Positions 1 to 9,430 of a stretch of DNA of 64,000 bases are shown here, in pieces (position 1 is the first letter of the stretch; each line of letters opens with the position of its first letter). The notes under the pieces were generated by a model. The model worked only from the letters and a program-made list of their open reading frames with translations, was not told the DNA's origin and did no database searches. This DNA comes from Protaetiibacter intestinalis (GTDB lineage Bacteria; Actinomycetota; Actinomycetes; Actinomycetales; Microbacteriaceae): contig NZ_CP032630.1 of assembly GCF_003627075.1 (NCBI RefSeq), positions 744,001 through 808,000 on the forward strand, read 5' to 3'. A program made the position numbers and the translations under genes.

Positions 1-1099
1 CCTCGCCCGGGGTGAGGGCGGTGGCGACGAGCAGGTCGACGGCGAGGGGGCGCAGGAGGAGGAGCACCGTGACGTCGGAGGCGCCCGCACCCGGGATGAG
101 GGATGCGGGGTCCAGCCGCGCGGCGAGGTGCGTGAGCTCGGTGCGGGCCGAGCCCGCGAGTTCCGCGTCGTCGAGCTCCAGCCCGAGCAGACGCACGGCG
201 GTCGCGAGTTGCGACACCACGCTCGCGAGCTCGGGTCGCGACCGCCCGTCGCGCACGAGGAACTCGGAGCGCCGCGCGATCGTGCGCAGGTGCCGCGCCG
301 TGAGGTCGGCGGCCGCCGCCACCCGCGCGTCGCGGCGCAGCTCGGGCAGCTGCCGGTGCACCCACGGGGAGATCCGCGCGACCGAGATCGCCGAGTCGAG
401 CGAGGTCGCCCAGGCGTCGACGAGCGGCTGCGTGCGCCGCAGCCGCGAGAGGGCCAGCTCGGCGGCCGCGGGGTCGGCATCCGCGAGCGCGTCGACGACG
501 CCGGCGAGCGACTCCTCGAGCACCGAGAACAGCGCACGCCCGTCGCGCGCCGCCGCGCGCCGCGGGTCGCGCGGCACGAGCGCCGTCGCGAGCAGCGCCA
601 CCGCGCCGCCGATCAGCCCGTCGAGCGAGCGCGTGAACGGGCCGCCGTCGGGCTCCGGCAGGAGCACGACGAGCGCCGAGGGCACGGCCGCGGCCACCGC
701 GAACGCCGGGTTCGCCGACACCGCGCGCCCCACGACGAACACCACGGCGAGCACGACCACGAGCTGCCACAGCCCCCGACCGACGAGCAGGGCGAGCGCG
801 TCGCCGAGGGCGATGCCGAGCAGGATGCCGAGCACCGTCTCGGCCACCCGCACCGGCCGGGCGTCGCGCGTGAACCCGAGCGAGTTGATCGTGACGGTCA
901 CCGCGAGCAGCGGCACCGCGTGCCCGAACCCCCAGTGCGCGATCGCGTAGGCGGCGGCCACCGCCACCAGGATCTGCGTGATCGCCGGCAGCGACTCCCA
1001 CACGCGCCGTCCCGCCATCCGCGCGTCGACCTGCCGCCGCACGCGCCGCTCGAGTCGGCGCAGCTCGGCGCTCACGCCGTCGGCACGCCCGTCGGTCAC
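1..1099 (-). CDS. FUSC-family membrane protein (partial)
   Basis: The gene runs off the left edge, so its C-terminus is missing; about 366 residues are visible. An N-terminal basic stretch is followed by hydrophobic segments around residues 38-60, 80-100, 105-125 and 130-150, with the FUSC/aromatic-acid-exporter-like pattern of a short membrane bundle (FGHAVPLLAVTVTINSLGF) and then a long soluble helical region rich in Ala, Arg and Leu. Such proteins are thought to export aromatic or organic acids across the cytoplasmic membrane; the substrate here is unknown. The GTG start lies 2 bases after the stop of the upstream ygfZ-like gene, so the two are probably cotranscribed. The family call is by topology and sequence flavour, not a search. 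Confidence 0.62.
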   Translation of the reverse strand, partial: MTDGRADGVSAELRRLERRVRRQVDARMAGRRVWESLPAITQILVAVAAAYAIAHWGFGHAVPLLAVTVTINSLGFTRDARPVRVAETVLGILLGIALGDALALLVGRGLWQLVVVLAVVFVVGRAVSANPAFAVAAAVPSALVVLLPEPDGGPFTRSLDGLIGGAVALLATALVPRDPRRAAARDGRALFSVLEESLAGVVDALADADPAAAELALSRLRRTQPLVDAWATSLDSAISVARISPWVHRQLPELRRDARVAAAADLTARHLRTIARRSEFLVRDGRSRPELASVVSQLATAVRLLGLELDDAELAGSARTELTHLAARLDPASLIPGAGASDVTVLLLLRPLAVDLLVATALTPGE

Positions 1100-1101
1100 G
1101 C

Positions 1102-2157
1102 TCAGCGCCGCACAGCGCCGAGCCGCGGCAGGCGCGGCACCTCCGCCACGGATCCCGCCCCCGGGGGCACGATGACCTCCTGCGCGGCGGGCACGAGCAC
1201 GCCGTCGGCGTCGACGGTCAGCTCGGATGCGGGGTCGGCCGAGCGCTTCACGAGGGCGAGCGCGACCGGGCCGAGTTCGTGGTGGATCGCGGATGCCGTG
1301 ACCCGCCCGACGACGTCGCCCGCGGCGTCCGGGCGGCCGAGCCGCACCTCGGCGCCGGGCGCCGGCAGCACGTTGTCGCTGCCGTCGAGGTGCAGCAGCA
1401 CGAGGCGACGCGGCGGGTGGCCGAGGTTGTGCACCTTGGCGACGGTCTCCTGCCCGCGGTAGCAGCCCTTCGCGAGGTGCACGGCGCTGCGCAGCCAGTC
1501 GAACTCGTGCGGGATGGCGCGCTCGTCGAGCTCGGTGCCGGCGCGCGGGCGCCAGGCGGCGATGCGCAGCGCCTCGAGCGCGAGGGTGCCTGCGGCGGGC
1601 AGCCCGGCGAGCTCGCCCAGGCGATCGCGGGCGACGAGCGCCTCGCGGTAGCTCCACCCCGCGGCGGGGTGCTCGCCGGCGGCGTACTGGTACCCGCCCG
1701 CCTGCACGGCGCTCCACGGGTCGACCCAGACGAGCGGCACGCCGTTCGGCGCGGCCGTCGCGGCGGGCGCCTCGCCGAGCGTGCCGATCGTGGCGTACTC
1801 GGCCGAGCGGTCGGCGACCTCGACGCGCAGCATGAACCGCATCCGCTCGAGGAAGGCGGCGAAGCCGGCGCCCGTGTCGGCGTCCATGAGCAGCCAGGTC
1901 GTCTCGCCGTCGTCGAGCACGCGCGCCGCGTACTCGATGCGGCCGCTCGGGTCGAGCAGCAGCGTCTCGGCGGATGCGCCGGGCGCGAGCTGCGCGAGGG
2001 CCTGCGAGGTGAGCGAGTCGAGCCAGCTGAGCCGGTCGGGGCCCGTCACGGTGACGACGTCACGGTCGGAGAGGTCGACGATCGCGCGGCCCGCGGCGAG
2101 CGCGCGCTGCTCGCCGAACGGGTCGCCGTAGTGCTCGGCGGGCGGCTTACTCGACAC
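1102..2157 (-). CDS. YgfZ/GcvT-like folate-binding protein
   Basis: The 351-residue protein carries the YgfZ signature KGCYRGQE (near residue 220), which separates YgfZ from the T-protein of the glycine cleavage system. YgfZ proteins bind tetrahydrofolate and help maintain or repair certain iron-sulfur enzymes in the cytosol. The GTG start at 2157 overlaps the end of the upstream nitrobindin-like gene by 11 bases, and the stop is 2 bases from the FUSC-family start, indicating one leftward operon. A longer in-frame extension exists upstream but would run through the neighbouring gene, so the GTG beginning VSSKPPAEHYG is preferred. Confidence 0.85.
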   Translation of the reverse strand: MSSKPPAEHYGDPFGEQRALAAGRAIVDLSDRDVVTVTGPDRLSWLDSLTSQALAQLAPGASAETLLLDPSGRIEYAARVLDDGETTWLLMDADTGAGFAAFLERMRFMLRVEVADRSAEYATIGTLGEAPAATAAPNGVPLVWVDPWSAVQAGGYQYAAGEHPAAGWSYREALVARDRLGELAGLPAAGTLALEALRIAAWRPRAGTELDERAIPHEFDWLRSAVHLAKGCYRGQETVAKVHNLGHPPRRLVLLHLDGSDNVLPAPGAEVRLGRPDAAGDVVGRVTASAIHHELGPVALALVKRSADPASELTVDADGVLVPAAQEVIVPPGAGSVAEVPRLPRLGAVRR

Positions 2158-2776
2158 GCGCCAACCGCCCGGATGCGTGGGTGCGCAGGTCCTGGCCGAG
2201 CGCGGCGATGTCCCACGCCCACAGCAGGTGGTCCTCGACGAGGCCGTACAGGCGGGTCGCCGCGGCGTACTCCTTCGCGGTCGGCGAGCGGAGCACGGCA
2301 TCCGTCGCGAGGTCGATGCGCGGCCCCTTGATCTCGCCGAGGTACAGCTCGCTCACGCCGCCCGGCTGCACGAGCAGCACCTCGATGTCGAAGGCGCCGC
2401 GCCCGTTGCGCAGCGTCTCGACGGCCTCGGCGGTGCGGAACACGGGCGCCCCGGAGCCCGGCAGCATGGCTGGGCCGTCATCCGCGTCGCCGAGCGGCCG
2501 GGCGAGACGCCAGTAGCCGATCTCGGAGAACAGCGGACGCGGGTCGGGCGCCGGCTCGTCGTCGGCGAGGGATGCGGCGTCCGGCAGCAGCCACGTCGAG
2601 CAGCTGTACTGCAGGTGCGGGGTGCCGTCGTGGCTGAACGCCACCCGCTGACCGAACTCGTGCTCGCGCACCTCGTCGCCCACCCGGTAGGCGACGACGC
2701 CGGAGCCCTCCCAGACGCCGATCAGCCAGGAGAGCGGGACGAGTTCCGCCGGCAGGTCGACGTCGAGCTCGAACAC
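2147..2776 (-). CDS. FABP-like / nitrobindin heme-binding protein
   Basis: This is a 209-residue beta-barrel-type protein with the N-terminal GVWEGSGVV motif (near residues 21-29) typical of the bacterial nitrobindin (DUF1794, FABP-like) family. Members fold as a ten-stranded barrel and can bind heme and react with nitric oxide or peroxynitrite; the physiological role in actinobacteria is unsettled. The GTG start lies 4 bases after the stop of a 36-codon membrane peptide gene, and the 3' end overlaps the ygfZ-like start by 11 bases, so the four genes form a tight operon. I did not verify the distal heme-ligand histidine by alignment. Confidence 0.8.
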   Translation of the reverse strand: MFELDVDLPAELVPLSWLIGVWEGSGVVAYRVGDEVREHEFGQRVAFSHDGTPHLQYSCSTWLLPDAASLADDEPAPDPRPLFSEIGYWRLARPLGDADDGPAMLPGSGAPVFRTAEAVETLRNGRGAFDIEVLLVQPGGVSELYLGEIKGPRIDLATDAVLRSPTAKEYAAATRLYGLVEDHLLWAWDIAALGQDLRTHASGRLARVE

Positions 2777-2780
2777 GGCC

Positions 2781-2891
2781 TCAGCGCTGGCCGCGGAAGA
2801 GGTTGTAGAGCACGACCACCGAGACGGCGCCGATGGAGAGCGTCGCGAGGCCGAGCAGGCCGATGAAGAAGAGCTCGAGCGCCAGCATCAT
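2781..2891 (-). CDS. 36-residue single-pass membrane peptide
   Basis: A short gene with tandem ATG codons encodes 36 residues: two Met, an acidic residue, then about 24 hydrophobic residues forming one membrane span, ending NLFRGQR. A TAGAGT box lies exactly 6 bases upstream of the first ATG (2898-2903), the spacing seen before many genes in this window and consistent with a leaderless transcript. The stop is 4 bases before the nitrobindin-like start, so it looks like the first gene of the operon. Function unknown; it could also serve to couple translation to the next gene. Confidence 0.6.
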   Translation of the reverse strand: MMLALELFFIGLLGLATLSIGAVSVVVLYNLFRGQR

Positions 2892-2910
2892 GCCCTCACT
2901 CTAGCCGCCG

Positions 2911-3228
2911 TCACGCGCCGTCGCCGACCTCCAGGCACCCGCAGGGCACCTCGATCGGCCCCTCCGTCGTGAGCAGCGCGCGCACCGTGAACACGCCCGT
3001 CGCGACGACGAGGATGACGAAGGCGCCCGCGAGGCTCGCCACGAGCCGCTCGACGAGGCCCTCCTTGCGGGCCAGCAGCATCTGGATCGCGAAGGTCAGC
3101 AGCAGGGAGACGGCCATCACGACCGGTATCCAGGTGATCGCCGACGCCCAGGGCAGCATGCCGACGAACACGGCACCGACGAGGGCGACGACCCACACCG
3201 GGATGACGCTGGGCAACGAGGAGGTCAC
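2911..3228 (-). CDS. small multi-pass membrane protein, unknown function
   Basis: This 105-residue protein is mostly hydrophobic, with predicted spans around residues 8-28, 32-50 and 68-88, and a C-terminal tail containing CGC. I do not recognise a family. The GTG start at 3228 is preceded at exactly 6 bases by TAGCAT (3235-3240), suggesting a leaderless promoter divergent from glnR. The stop lies 19 bases before the next leftward gene, so it may belong to the same transcription unit as the 36-residue peptide, although that gene has its own TAGAGT box. Confidence 0.6.
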   Translation of the reverse strand: MTSSLPSVIPVWVVALVGAVFVGMLPWASAITWIPVVMAVSLLLTFAIQMLLARKEGLVERLVASLAGAFVILVVATGVFTVRALLTTEGPIEVPCGCLEVGDGA

Positions 3229-3300
3229 CGCCTCATGCTACGGCTGCGTACACTGTCGCGTAAGGCGACGAAGACCCGGATTCGCCCGGAAAGGACCCGA

Positions 3301-3987
3301 GTGGCGCAGCTCCTGATTCTGAGCTCTGCAGCCGACACGGACGTGCTGCCGGCGCTGAACCTGCTCAGCCACCGTGTCCGTGCGATCCCGGCCGAGCCGG
3401 CGTCGCTCGTCAACGCCCCCACCTCCGACCTCGTCTTCGTGGATGCGCGCCAGGATCTGGCGAGCGCGAAGTCGCTGTGCAAGATCCTCCGCACCACCGG
3501 TCTCGCGGTGCCGCTCGTGCTCGTGCTGACCGAGGGCGGGCTCACCGCGGTGTCGGCCGACTGGGGCGTCGACGAGGTCATCCTCTCCACCGCGGGGCCC
3601 GCCGAGGTGGATGCGCGCATCCGCCTCGTGATCGACCGGCTCGCCAAGGAGAACTCGGTCTCGAAGATCCAGGCCTCCGGCGTCGTCATCGACGAGGCCA
3701 GCTACTCGGCGAAGGTGCACGGCCGCCCGCTCGACCTCACCTTCAAGGAGTTCGAGCTGCTGCGCTTCCTCGCCACCCACCCGAGCCGCGTGTTCACCCG
3801 CGAGCAGCTGCTCAGCGAGGTGTGGGGCTACGACTACTTCGGCGGCACCCGCACCGTCGACGTGCACGTGCGGCGCCTGCGCGCCAAGCTCGGCGACCTC
3901 GAGAGCCTCATCGGCACGGTGCGCAACGTCGGCTACCGCTTCAACGTCTACGAGGACGAGCAGACCCCGGTGGGCTCGGGCGTCTGA
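3301..3987 (+). CDS. glnR: GlnR-type orphan response regulator, nitrogen master regulator
   Basis: The 228-residue protein matches the actinobacterial GlnR pattern: an atypical receiver domain (residues 1-125, [19 protein letters not shown], with Asp48 in [11 protein letters not shown]) and an OmpR-type winged helix (residues 130-220) with [24 protein letters not shown]. GlnR controls ammonium assimilation and in several actinobacteria cross-talks with PhoP. I chose GTG 3301 because GGAAAGGA precedes it by 7 bases and it aligns with GlnR N-termini; the frame is open 22 codons further upstream but without support. Its place just before ppk and pstSCAB links nitrogen and phosphate control. The assignment rests on remembered family sequence, quite strong in the DNA-binding part. 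Confidence 0.85.
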   Translation: MAQLLILSSAADTDVLPALNLLSHRVRAIPAEPASLVNAPTSDLVFVDARQDLASAKSLCKILRTTGLAVPLVLVLTEGGLTAVSADWGVDEVILSTAGPAEVDARIRLVIDRLAKENSVSKIQASGVVIDEASYSAKVHGRPLDLTFKEFELLRFLATHPSRVFTREQLLSEVWGYDYFGGTRTVDVHVRRLRAKLGDLESLIGTVRNVGYRFNVYEDEQTPVGSGV

Positions 3988-4044
3988 GTCCGGGTTTTCC
4001 TGCCGGTAGGGATGCGTTAACCCGGCACCTGGCAGGATGGGGCG

Positions 4045-6213
4045 ATGGAGACCAACAGCCCGCTCGGCGACGCGACACTCGCGGCCGACCTGCTCGACGA
4101 CTACGACGCGGATCCCGCGCCCGTCGACGACGGGACGCTGCCTCCCGACCGCTTCCTCGACCGCGAGATCAGCTGGCTCGCCTTCAACCAGCGGGTGCTC
4201 GAACTCGCCGAGGATCCGGCCCTGCCGCTGCTCGAGCGCGCCAACTTCCTCGCGATCTTCGCCTCCAACCTCGACGAGTTCTTCATGGTGCGGGTCGCCG
4301 GTCTCAAGCGCCGCATCGACACGGGCCTCGCCGTGCCCACCAACGTGGGCCGCGCCCCGCTGGACGTGCTGAGCGACATCTCCGAGCGCGCCCACGAGCT
4401 GCAGGCCCGCCACGCGCGCGCCTTCAACGAGCTCGTCAAGCCCGCCCTCGACGAGGCCGGCATCCGCGTCGAGACGTGGGCCGCGCTCGACGAGGCCGAC
4501 CGGGAGGTGCTGCACGAGACCTTCCAGAACCAGATCTTCCCCGTGCTCATGCCGCTCGCGGTCGACCCGGCGCACCCCTTCCCCTACATCTCGGGCCTCT
4601 CGCTCAACCTCTCCATCCGGGTGCGCAACCCGAAGACCGACAAGGTCGAGTTCGCCCGCCTCAAGGTGCCCACCAACCTGCCGCGCTTCGTGCAGCTGCC
4701 GAACTCGCAGGCGCAGCTGCGCTACATCCCCCTCGAGGACCTCATCGCCAACCACCTCGGCGAGCTGTTCCCGGGCATGGAGGTGCTCGAGCACCACGAG
4801 TTCCGGGTGACCCGCAACGAGGATGTCGTGATCGAGGAGGACGAGACCGAGAACCTCCTGCAGGCGCTCGAGAAGGAGCTGCTCCGCCGCCGCTTCGGCT
4901 CGCCCATCCGCCTCGAGATCACCGACGACATGGACGAGGTGACGCTCGGCCTGCTCATGCAGGAGCTGCGGATCACCGACCGCGAGGTGTACCGGCTGCC
5001 GGCGCCGCTCGACCTCGGCGGTCTCTTCGAGGTCTCCCGACTCGACCGGCCGGAGCTCAAGTACCCGCGCCGGGTGCCCACGACCTCCGTCTACCTGCAG
5101 CCGACCGAGCCGACCGAGCGGCCCGACATCTTCGCCTCGATCAGCAAGGGCGACATCCTGCTGCACCACCCCTACGAGTCGTTCGCGACGAGCGTGCAGA
5201 CCTTCCTGGAGCAGGCGGCCGCCGACCCGAACGTGCTCGCCATCAAGCAGACCCTCTACCGCACGAGCGGCGACAGCCCCATCGTCGAGGCGCTCATCGA
5301 CGCGGCGGAGGCGGGCAAGGCGGTGCTCGCGCTCGTCGAGATCAAGGCGCGCTTCGACGAGCAGGCCAACATCTCGTGGGCCCGCAAGCTCGAGAAGGCG
5401 GGCGTGCACGTCGTGTACGGCCTCGTCGGGCTGAAGACCCACTGCAAGCTCGCGCTCGTGGTGCGCCAGGAGGGCGGCACGCTCACCCACTACAGCCACA
5501 TCGGCACGGGCAACTACAACCCGAAGACGAGCCGCCTCTACGAGGACCTCGGGCTGCTGACCGCCGACGACACGGTCGGCAAGGACCTCACCCGGCTCTT
5601 CAACGAGCTCTCCGGCTACGCGATCGAGAAGAAGTTCAAGCGCCTGCTGGTGGCGCCGCTGCACCTGCGCGCGGGGCTGCTCAAGCGCATCGACGCGGAG
5701 GCGGAGGCGGCGCGCGCGGGCAAGCCCAGCGGCATCCGCATCAAGGTCAACTCGATGGTCGACGAGGCCATCATCGACGCGCTCTACCGGGCCAGCCAGG
5801 CGGGCGTGCCCGTGGATGTGCTCGTGCGGGGCATCTGCTCGCTGCGGCCGGGCGTGCCGGGGCTCAGCGAGAACATCCGGGTGCGCTCGATCCTCGGGCG
5901 CTACCTCGAGCACTCGCGCATCTTCTCCTTCCACAACGACGGCGACCCGCAGGTCTACATCGGCAGCGCCGACATGATGCACCGCAACCTCGACCGCCGC
6001 GTCGAGGCGCTCGTGCGGCTCGTGAAGCCCGAGCACCTCACCGAGATCCAGCAGCTGCTCGACCTCGGCATGGACGACGAGACCTCGTCGTGGCACCTCG
6101 AGCCGGAGGGCGTGTGGGTGCGCCACGACCGGGACGCCGCGGGCGTGCCGCTGCGCGACGCGCAGGACGAGCGCTGGCGCCAGGTGTCGAGTCGTCGGCG
6201 GGGAGCACGGTGA
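4045..6213 (+). CDS. ppk: polyphosphate kinase 1
   Basis: The 722-residue protein has the PPK1 four-domain order: N-terminal helical domain starting [17 protein letters not shown], head domain, and two C-terminal phospholipase-D-like domains. The autophosphorylated histidine is His485 in [12 protein letters not shown]. The enzyme reversibly polymerises the gamma phosphate of ATP into polyphosphate at the membrane/cytosol. The start is ATG at 4045 with a CAGGAT box 6 bases before it. The downstream NUDIX gene overlaps its stop by 4 bases (GTGA), so they are translationally coupled. The ppk-NUDIX-pst order fits phosphate storage alongside high-affinity phosphate uptake. Confidence 0.95.
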   Translation: METNSPLGDATLAADLLDDYDADPAPVDDGTLPPDRFLDREISWLAFNQRVLELAEDPALPLLERANFLAIFASNLDEFFMVRVAGLKRRIDTGLAVPTNVGRAPLDVLSDISERAHELQARHARAFNELVKPALDEAGIRVETWAALDEADREVLHETFQNQIFPVLMPLAVDPAHPFPYISGLSLNLSIRVRNPKTDKVEFARLKVPTNLPRFVQLPNSQAQLRYIPLEDLIANHLGELFPGMEVLEHHEFRVTRNEDVVIEEDETENLLQALEKELLRRRFGSPIRLEITDDMDEVTLGLLMQELRITDREVYRLPAPLDLGGLFEVSRLDRPELKYPRRVPTTSVYLQPTEPTERPDIFASISKGDILLHHPYESFATSVQTFLEQAAADPNVLAIKQTLYRTSGDSPIVEALIDAAEAGKAVLALVEIKARFDEQANISWARKLEKAGVHVVYGLVGLKTHCKLALVVRQEGGTLTHYSHIGTGNYNPKTSRLYEDLGLLTADDTVGKDLTRLFNELSGYAIEKKFKRLLVAPLHLRAGLLKRIDAEAEAARAGKPSGIRIKVNSMVDEAIIDALYRASQAGVPVDVLVRGICSLRPGVPGLSENIRVRSILGRYLEHSRIFSFHNDGDPQVYIGSADMMHRNLDRRVEALVRLVKPEHLTEIQQLLDLGMDDETSSWHLEPEGVWVRHDRDAAGVPLRDAQDERWRQVSSRRRGAR

Positions 6214-7151
6214 GTCAGCCGCCGGTGCTCGCCGCGGGGGCGGTGTGCTGGCGCGTCTCGAAGAAGGGCAAGCCGAAGATCCTGCTCGTGCACCGCACGC
6301 AGCACAAGGACGTCTCGCTGCCCAAGGGCAAGCTCGACCCGGGCGAGACGCTGCCCGAGACCGCGGTGCGCGAGATCGCCGAGGAGACCGGGCTCATCAT
6401 CGCGCTCGGCGCCCCGCTCGGGGTCGTCGAATACCAGCTGCCCGGCGGCCGCGACAAGCAGGTGTACTACTGGGCGGCCGAGGTGAGCCCGGACGCGATC
6501 GCCAACTCGACCTTCGCCTCCAACGACGAGATCGAGGAGCTGCACTGGGTGGGGCTCGAGAAGGCCCGCCGCGTGCTCAGCTACCCGCACGACATGGACA
6601 TCGTCGACCGCTTCGCCGAGCTGTTCGCGCAGGGCCGCGCGCGCACCTTCGCGATCGTGGCGCTGCGGCACGGCAAGGCCGTGCCCGCCGAGGACTGGGA
6701 CGGCCCCGACTCGACCCGCCCCCTCATGCAGCGCGGCACCGACCAGTCCCTCAGCGTCGCCCACGGCGTCGCCGCCTTCCGGCCGAAGAAGCTCATCAGC
6801 TCGACCGCCGAGCGCTGCCTGCGCACGATCGCCCCCACGGCGCGCGTGACGGGGCTGCCGGTCGACGAGGACCCGGTCATCAGCCAGGACGCGTACCGCT
6901 CGGGCGGGCAGGCCGTGCGCGAGTTCGTCGCCAAACGCATCCGCAAGGGCGAGTCGGTCGTGCTGTGCAGCCACGGACCCGTGCTGCCGCAGATCATCGC
7001 GGCGGTCGCCGCCGAGACGGGCGGATCGGGCGCCACCCGGCTGCAGCGCGCGGCCGCGCTCGCCACGGCCGAGTACGCCGTGCTGCACGTGCCGGTCGAC
7101 GACCCGGCATCCGGGATCGTCGCCGTCGAGGTGCACGGACCGACCGTCTGA
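6210..7151 (+). CDS. NUDIX hydrolase fused to histidine phosphatase (MutT1-like)
   Basis: A 313-residue two-domain protein. Residues 1-140 hold a NUDIX fold with a complete Nudix box in [20 protein letters not shown] followed by TGL; residues 145-310 are a histidine-phosphatase (phosphoglycerate mutase-like) domain beginning VALRHGKA, with the second histidine in CSHGPVLP. This is the architecture of mycobacterial MutT1, which degrades 8-oxo-GTP/dGTP and diadenosine polyphosphates. GTG 6210 overlaps the ppk stop by four bases, so it is coupled to ppk. The RHGKA core differs slightly from the canonical RHG(E/Q), so phosphatase activity should be treated as likely, not certain. Confidence 0.88.
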   Translation: MSQPPVLAAGAVCWRVSKKGKPKILLVHRTQHKDVSLPKGKLDPGETLPETAVREIAEETGLIIALGAPLGVVEYQLPGGRDKQVYYWAAEVSPDAIANSTFASNDEIEELHWVGLEKARRVLSYPHDMDIVDRFAELFAQGRARTFAIVALRHGKAVPAEDWDGPDSTRPLMQRGTDQSLSVAHGVAAFRPKKLISSTAERCLRTIAPTARVTGLPVDEDPVISQDAYRSGGQAVREFVAKRIRKGESVVLCSHGPVLPQIIAAVAAETGGSGATRLQRAAALATAEYAVLHVPVDDPASGIVAVEVHGPTV

Positions 7152-7195
7152 CGCGGTCGCGCCCGGTCGCCGCGACGACCGCCTGTTGCGTTTCC

Positions 7196-7235
7196 GTTCA
7201 CCTTCCGTTCACCGTTCCCGCCGAACCTGGTCACC
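7196..7235 (+). promoter_or_regulatory. PHO box upstream of pstS
   Basis: GTTCACC occurs at 7196-7202 and 7207-7213 and GGTCACC at 7229-7235. Start-to-start distances are 11 and 22 bases, so all three lie in the same 11-bp register, with a degenerate unit (CCGCCGA) at 7218. Actinobacterial PhoP binds 11-nt direct repeat units built around GTTCACC, and pstS is its classic target. The box ends 71 bases before the pstS start. Phosphate-starvation control by PhoP is the inference. Confidence 0.85.
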
Positions 7236-7306
7236 GTCGGTTCGTAGCGTCGCCCCGAGGCCGCCAAGAGCCTCAGAACCTGACCGACATTCCCGAAGGG
7301 AACACA

Positions 7307-8401
7307 GTGAAGATCACGCGTACCGGTGGCATCGCCGCCCTCGCGCTCGTGGGCGCCCTCGCCCTCACCTCCTGCGCCGCCAACGAGACCCCCTCGGGCG
7401 ACGACTCGGAGGCTCCCGAGAGCACCCTCTCCGGCACCTTCAACGGCGCCGGCTCCTCCGCGCAGGGCGCGGCGCAGGAGGCCTGGATCGCCGCCTTCCA
7501 GATCGCCAACCCGAAGGTCACGATCAACTACGACCCGACCGGTTCCGGTGCGGGCCGCGAGACCTTCATCGCGGGCGGCTCCGACTGGGCCGGCTCCGAC
7601 TCCGCCCTCAACGACGACGAGCTCGCGGGCACCTTCGCCGCGTGCGCCGCCGACACGAAGGCGATCGACCTGCCCACCTACATCTCCCCCATCGCGGTGG
7701 TCTTCAACGTCGAGGGCGTGGACGAGCTGAACCTCGACCCCACCACCCTCGCGAGGATCTTCAAGGGCGAGATCACCAACTGGAACGACCCGGCGATCGC
7801 CGCGATCAACGAGGGCACCACCTTCCCCGACCTCGCGATCACCGCCGTGCACCGCTCGGACGACTCCGGCACCACCAAGAACTTCTCGGACTACCTCAAC
7901 CAGGTCGTCCCGGAGATCTGGGACCAGAAGCCGGCCGACGCCTTCCCCTTCCAGTCGGGTGAGGGTGCCGCCAAGACGAGCGGCGTCATCGACGCGGTCA
8001 AGAACGGTGTGGGCACCATCGGCTACGCCGACGCCTCCGCCGCGGGCGACCTCGGAACGGCCAAGCTCAAGGTCGGCGACGAGTTCGTCGCCTTCACGCC
8101 GGAGGCCGCGGCCGCCGTCGTGGCCGAGTCGCCGCTCGTCGAGGGCCGCGAGGGCAACGACCTCGCGTTCAAGCTCAACCGCACCACGACCGACCCGAGC
8201 CACTACCCGCTCGTGCTCGTCTCCTACAGCATCGTCTGCCAGGAGTACGCCGACCCGGCCAAGGGCGAGTTCGTGAAGGCCTACATCGGCTACATCACGA
8301 GCGAGGAGGGCCAGCAGGTCGCCGCGGATGCCGCCGGTTCGGCGCCGCTGTCGTCCGACCTCTCGGCCAAGGTCGCCGCGGTCGTCGCGACCATCAAGTA
8401 A
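7307..8401 (+). CDS. pstS: phosphate ABC transporter substrate-binding lipoprotein
   Basis: The 364-residue protein begins with a lipoprotein signal: basic start, hydrophobic core and lipobox LTSC with Cys23. The mature part shows PstS hallmarks: GTFNGAGSSAQGAAQEAW near the start, GAGRETFIAGGSDWAGSD, the hinge segment IFKGEITNWNDPAI, and HRSDDSGTTKNFSDYL that ligates phosphate. It sits outside the membrane and delivers phosphate to PstCAB. GTG 7307 follows GAAGGGAA. Expression is probably PhoP-controlled via the PHO box, and a 19-bp hairpin between this gene and pstC likely lets pstS transcript accumulate over pstCAB. Confidence 0.95.
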   Translation: MKITRTGGIAALALVGALALTSCAANETPSGDDSEAPESTLSGTFNGAGSSAQGAAQEAWIAAFQIANPKVTINYDPTGSGAGRETFIAGGSDWAGSDSALNDDELAGTFAACAADTKAIDLPTYISPIAVVFNVEGVDELNLDPTTLARIFKGEITNWNDPAIAAINEGTTFPDLAITAVHRSDDSGTTKNFSDYLNQVVPEIWDQKPADAFPFQSGEGAAKTSGVIDAVKNGVGTIGYADASAAGDLGTAKLKVGDEFVAFTPEAAAAVVAESPLVEGREGNDLAFKLNRTTTDPSHYPLVLVSYSIVCQEYADPAKGEFVKAYIGYITSEEGQQVAADAAGSAPLSSDLSAKVAAVVATIK

Positions 8402-8413
8402 TCCAGCACCACC

Positions 8414-8459
8414 GTCGGGCTGCGGTCCCCGGGCATTGCACCGGGGACCGCAGCCCGAC
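8414..8459 (+). terminator. 19-bp stem-loop between pstS and pstC
   Basis: Bases 8414-8432 and 8441-8459 are perfect inverse complements (19 pairs, core CTGCGGTCCCCGG), separated by an 8-base loop. It starts 13 bases after the pstS stop and ends 32 bases before pstC, with no T-run. Such intercistronic hairpins act as partial terminators or 3' stabilisers that raise binding-protein mRNA above permease mRNA; which applies here is inference. Confidence 0.8.
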
Positions 8460-8491
8460 ACACTGAAGCCGACACGACCAGACGAGGACCC

Positions 8492-9430
8492 ATGACCGCC
8501 GCAACGGGACGGATCACCGCCAGGAAGCGCCCCGGAGACGTCCTCTTCTCCGGCGCGGCGCTCGCCGCGGGTGCCTTCATCCTCGTCATCCTCGCGGGTG
8601 TCGCGATCTTCCTCATCGCGCAGTCGATCCCCGCCTTCCTCATCGATCCGTCCGAGATCAAGGGCGAGCCGGACAGCTTCTGGGCCTACGTGGGCCCGCT
8701 CGTCTTCGGCACCGTGTGGGCGGCGGCGCTCGCCCTGCTGATCGCCGTGCCGATCGCGCTCGGCATCTCGCTGTTCATCTCCCACTACGCGCCCCGTCGC
8801 CTCGCGCAGGGGCTCGGCTACACGGTCGACCTGCTCGCCGCCGTGCCGTCGGTGGTCTTCGGCCTGTGGGGCGCCGGCGTGCTGGCCCCCGCCATCCAGC
8901 CCTTCTACGCCTGGCTCGTCGACAACTTCGGCTGGTTCCCGCTGTTCGCCCCGCCGGTCTCCGGCACGGGCCGCACCATCCTGACCGTCGCGATCGTGCT
9001 CGCGGTGATGATCCTGCCGATCATCACCGCGCTCTGCCGCGAGATCTTCCTGCAGACCCCGAAGCTCCACGAGGAGGCGGCGCTCGCGCTCGGCGCCACC
9101 CGCTGGGAGATGATCAAGCTCGCCGTGCTGCCGTTCGGGCGCCCCGGCATCGTCTCGGCGGTCATGCTGGGCCTCGGACGCGCGCTCGGCGAGACGATGG
9201 CCGTCGCCATGGTGCTCTCGCCCGCCACCGTCATCAGCTTCGTGCTGACCGGTCCGCAGAACCCCACCACCATCCCGGCCAACATCGCCCTCAACTACCC
9301 CGAGGCGCACGGGAGCTACGTCAACGTGCTCATCGCGACCGGCCTCATCCTGTTCGTGATCACCTTCGCGGTGAACTCCGCGGCCCGGTGGGCGGTCGCC
9401 CGCCGCAAGGAATTCTCGGGAGCCAACTGA
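8492..9430 (+). CDS. pstC: phosphate ABC transporter permease PstC
   Basis: This is a 312-residue integral membrane protein with about six spans and the permease EAA loop near residues 195-215 (HEEAALALGATRWEMIKLAVLPFG), which docks to PstB. Opening residues RKRPGDVLFSGAALAAGAFI are typical of PstC. It forms the inner-membrane channel with PstA. The ATG start follows GACGAGGACC, and the stop shares one base with the pstA start (TGATG), so the two are translationally coupled. Confidence 0.95.
   Translation: MTAATGRITARKRPGDVLFSGAALAAGAFILVILAGVAIFLIAQSIPAFLIDPSEIKGEPDSFWAYVGPLVFGTVWAAALALLIAVPIALGISLFISHYAPRRLAQGLGYTVDLLAAVPSVVFGLWGAGVLAPAIQPFYAWLVDNFGWFPLFAPPVSGTGRTILTVAIVLAVMILPIITALCREIFLQTPKLHEEAALALGATRWEMIKLAVLPFGRPGIVSAVMLGLGRALGETMAVAMVLSPATVISFVLTGPQNPTTIPANIALNYPEAHGSYVNVLIATGLILFVITFAVNSAARWAVARRKEFSGAN

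Noticed and set aside
3990-4025. CCGGGTT/AACCCGG repeat behind glnR as a terminator or GlnR box
   Set aside because: Only a 7-bp dyad with a 22-base spacer; no GlnR-box pattern, and ppk follows closely, so no function is claimed.
3238-6126. A 962-codon minus-strand frame opposite glnR and ppk
   Set aside because: Repetitive Leu/Val/Glu/Arg/His composition typical of the antisense of a G/C-rich gene, while glnR and ppk are unmistakable.
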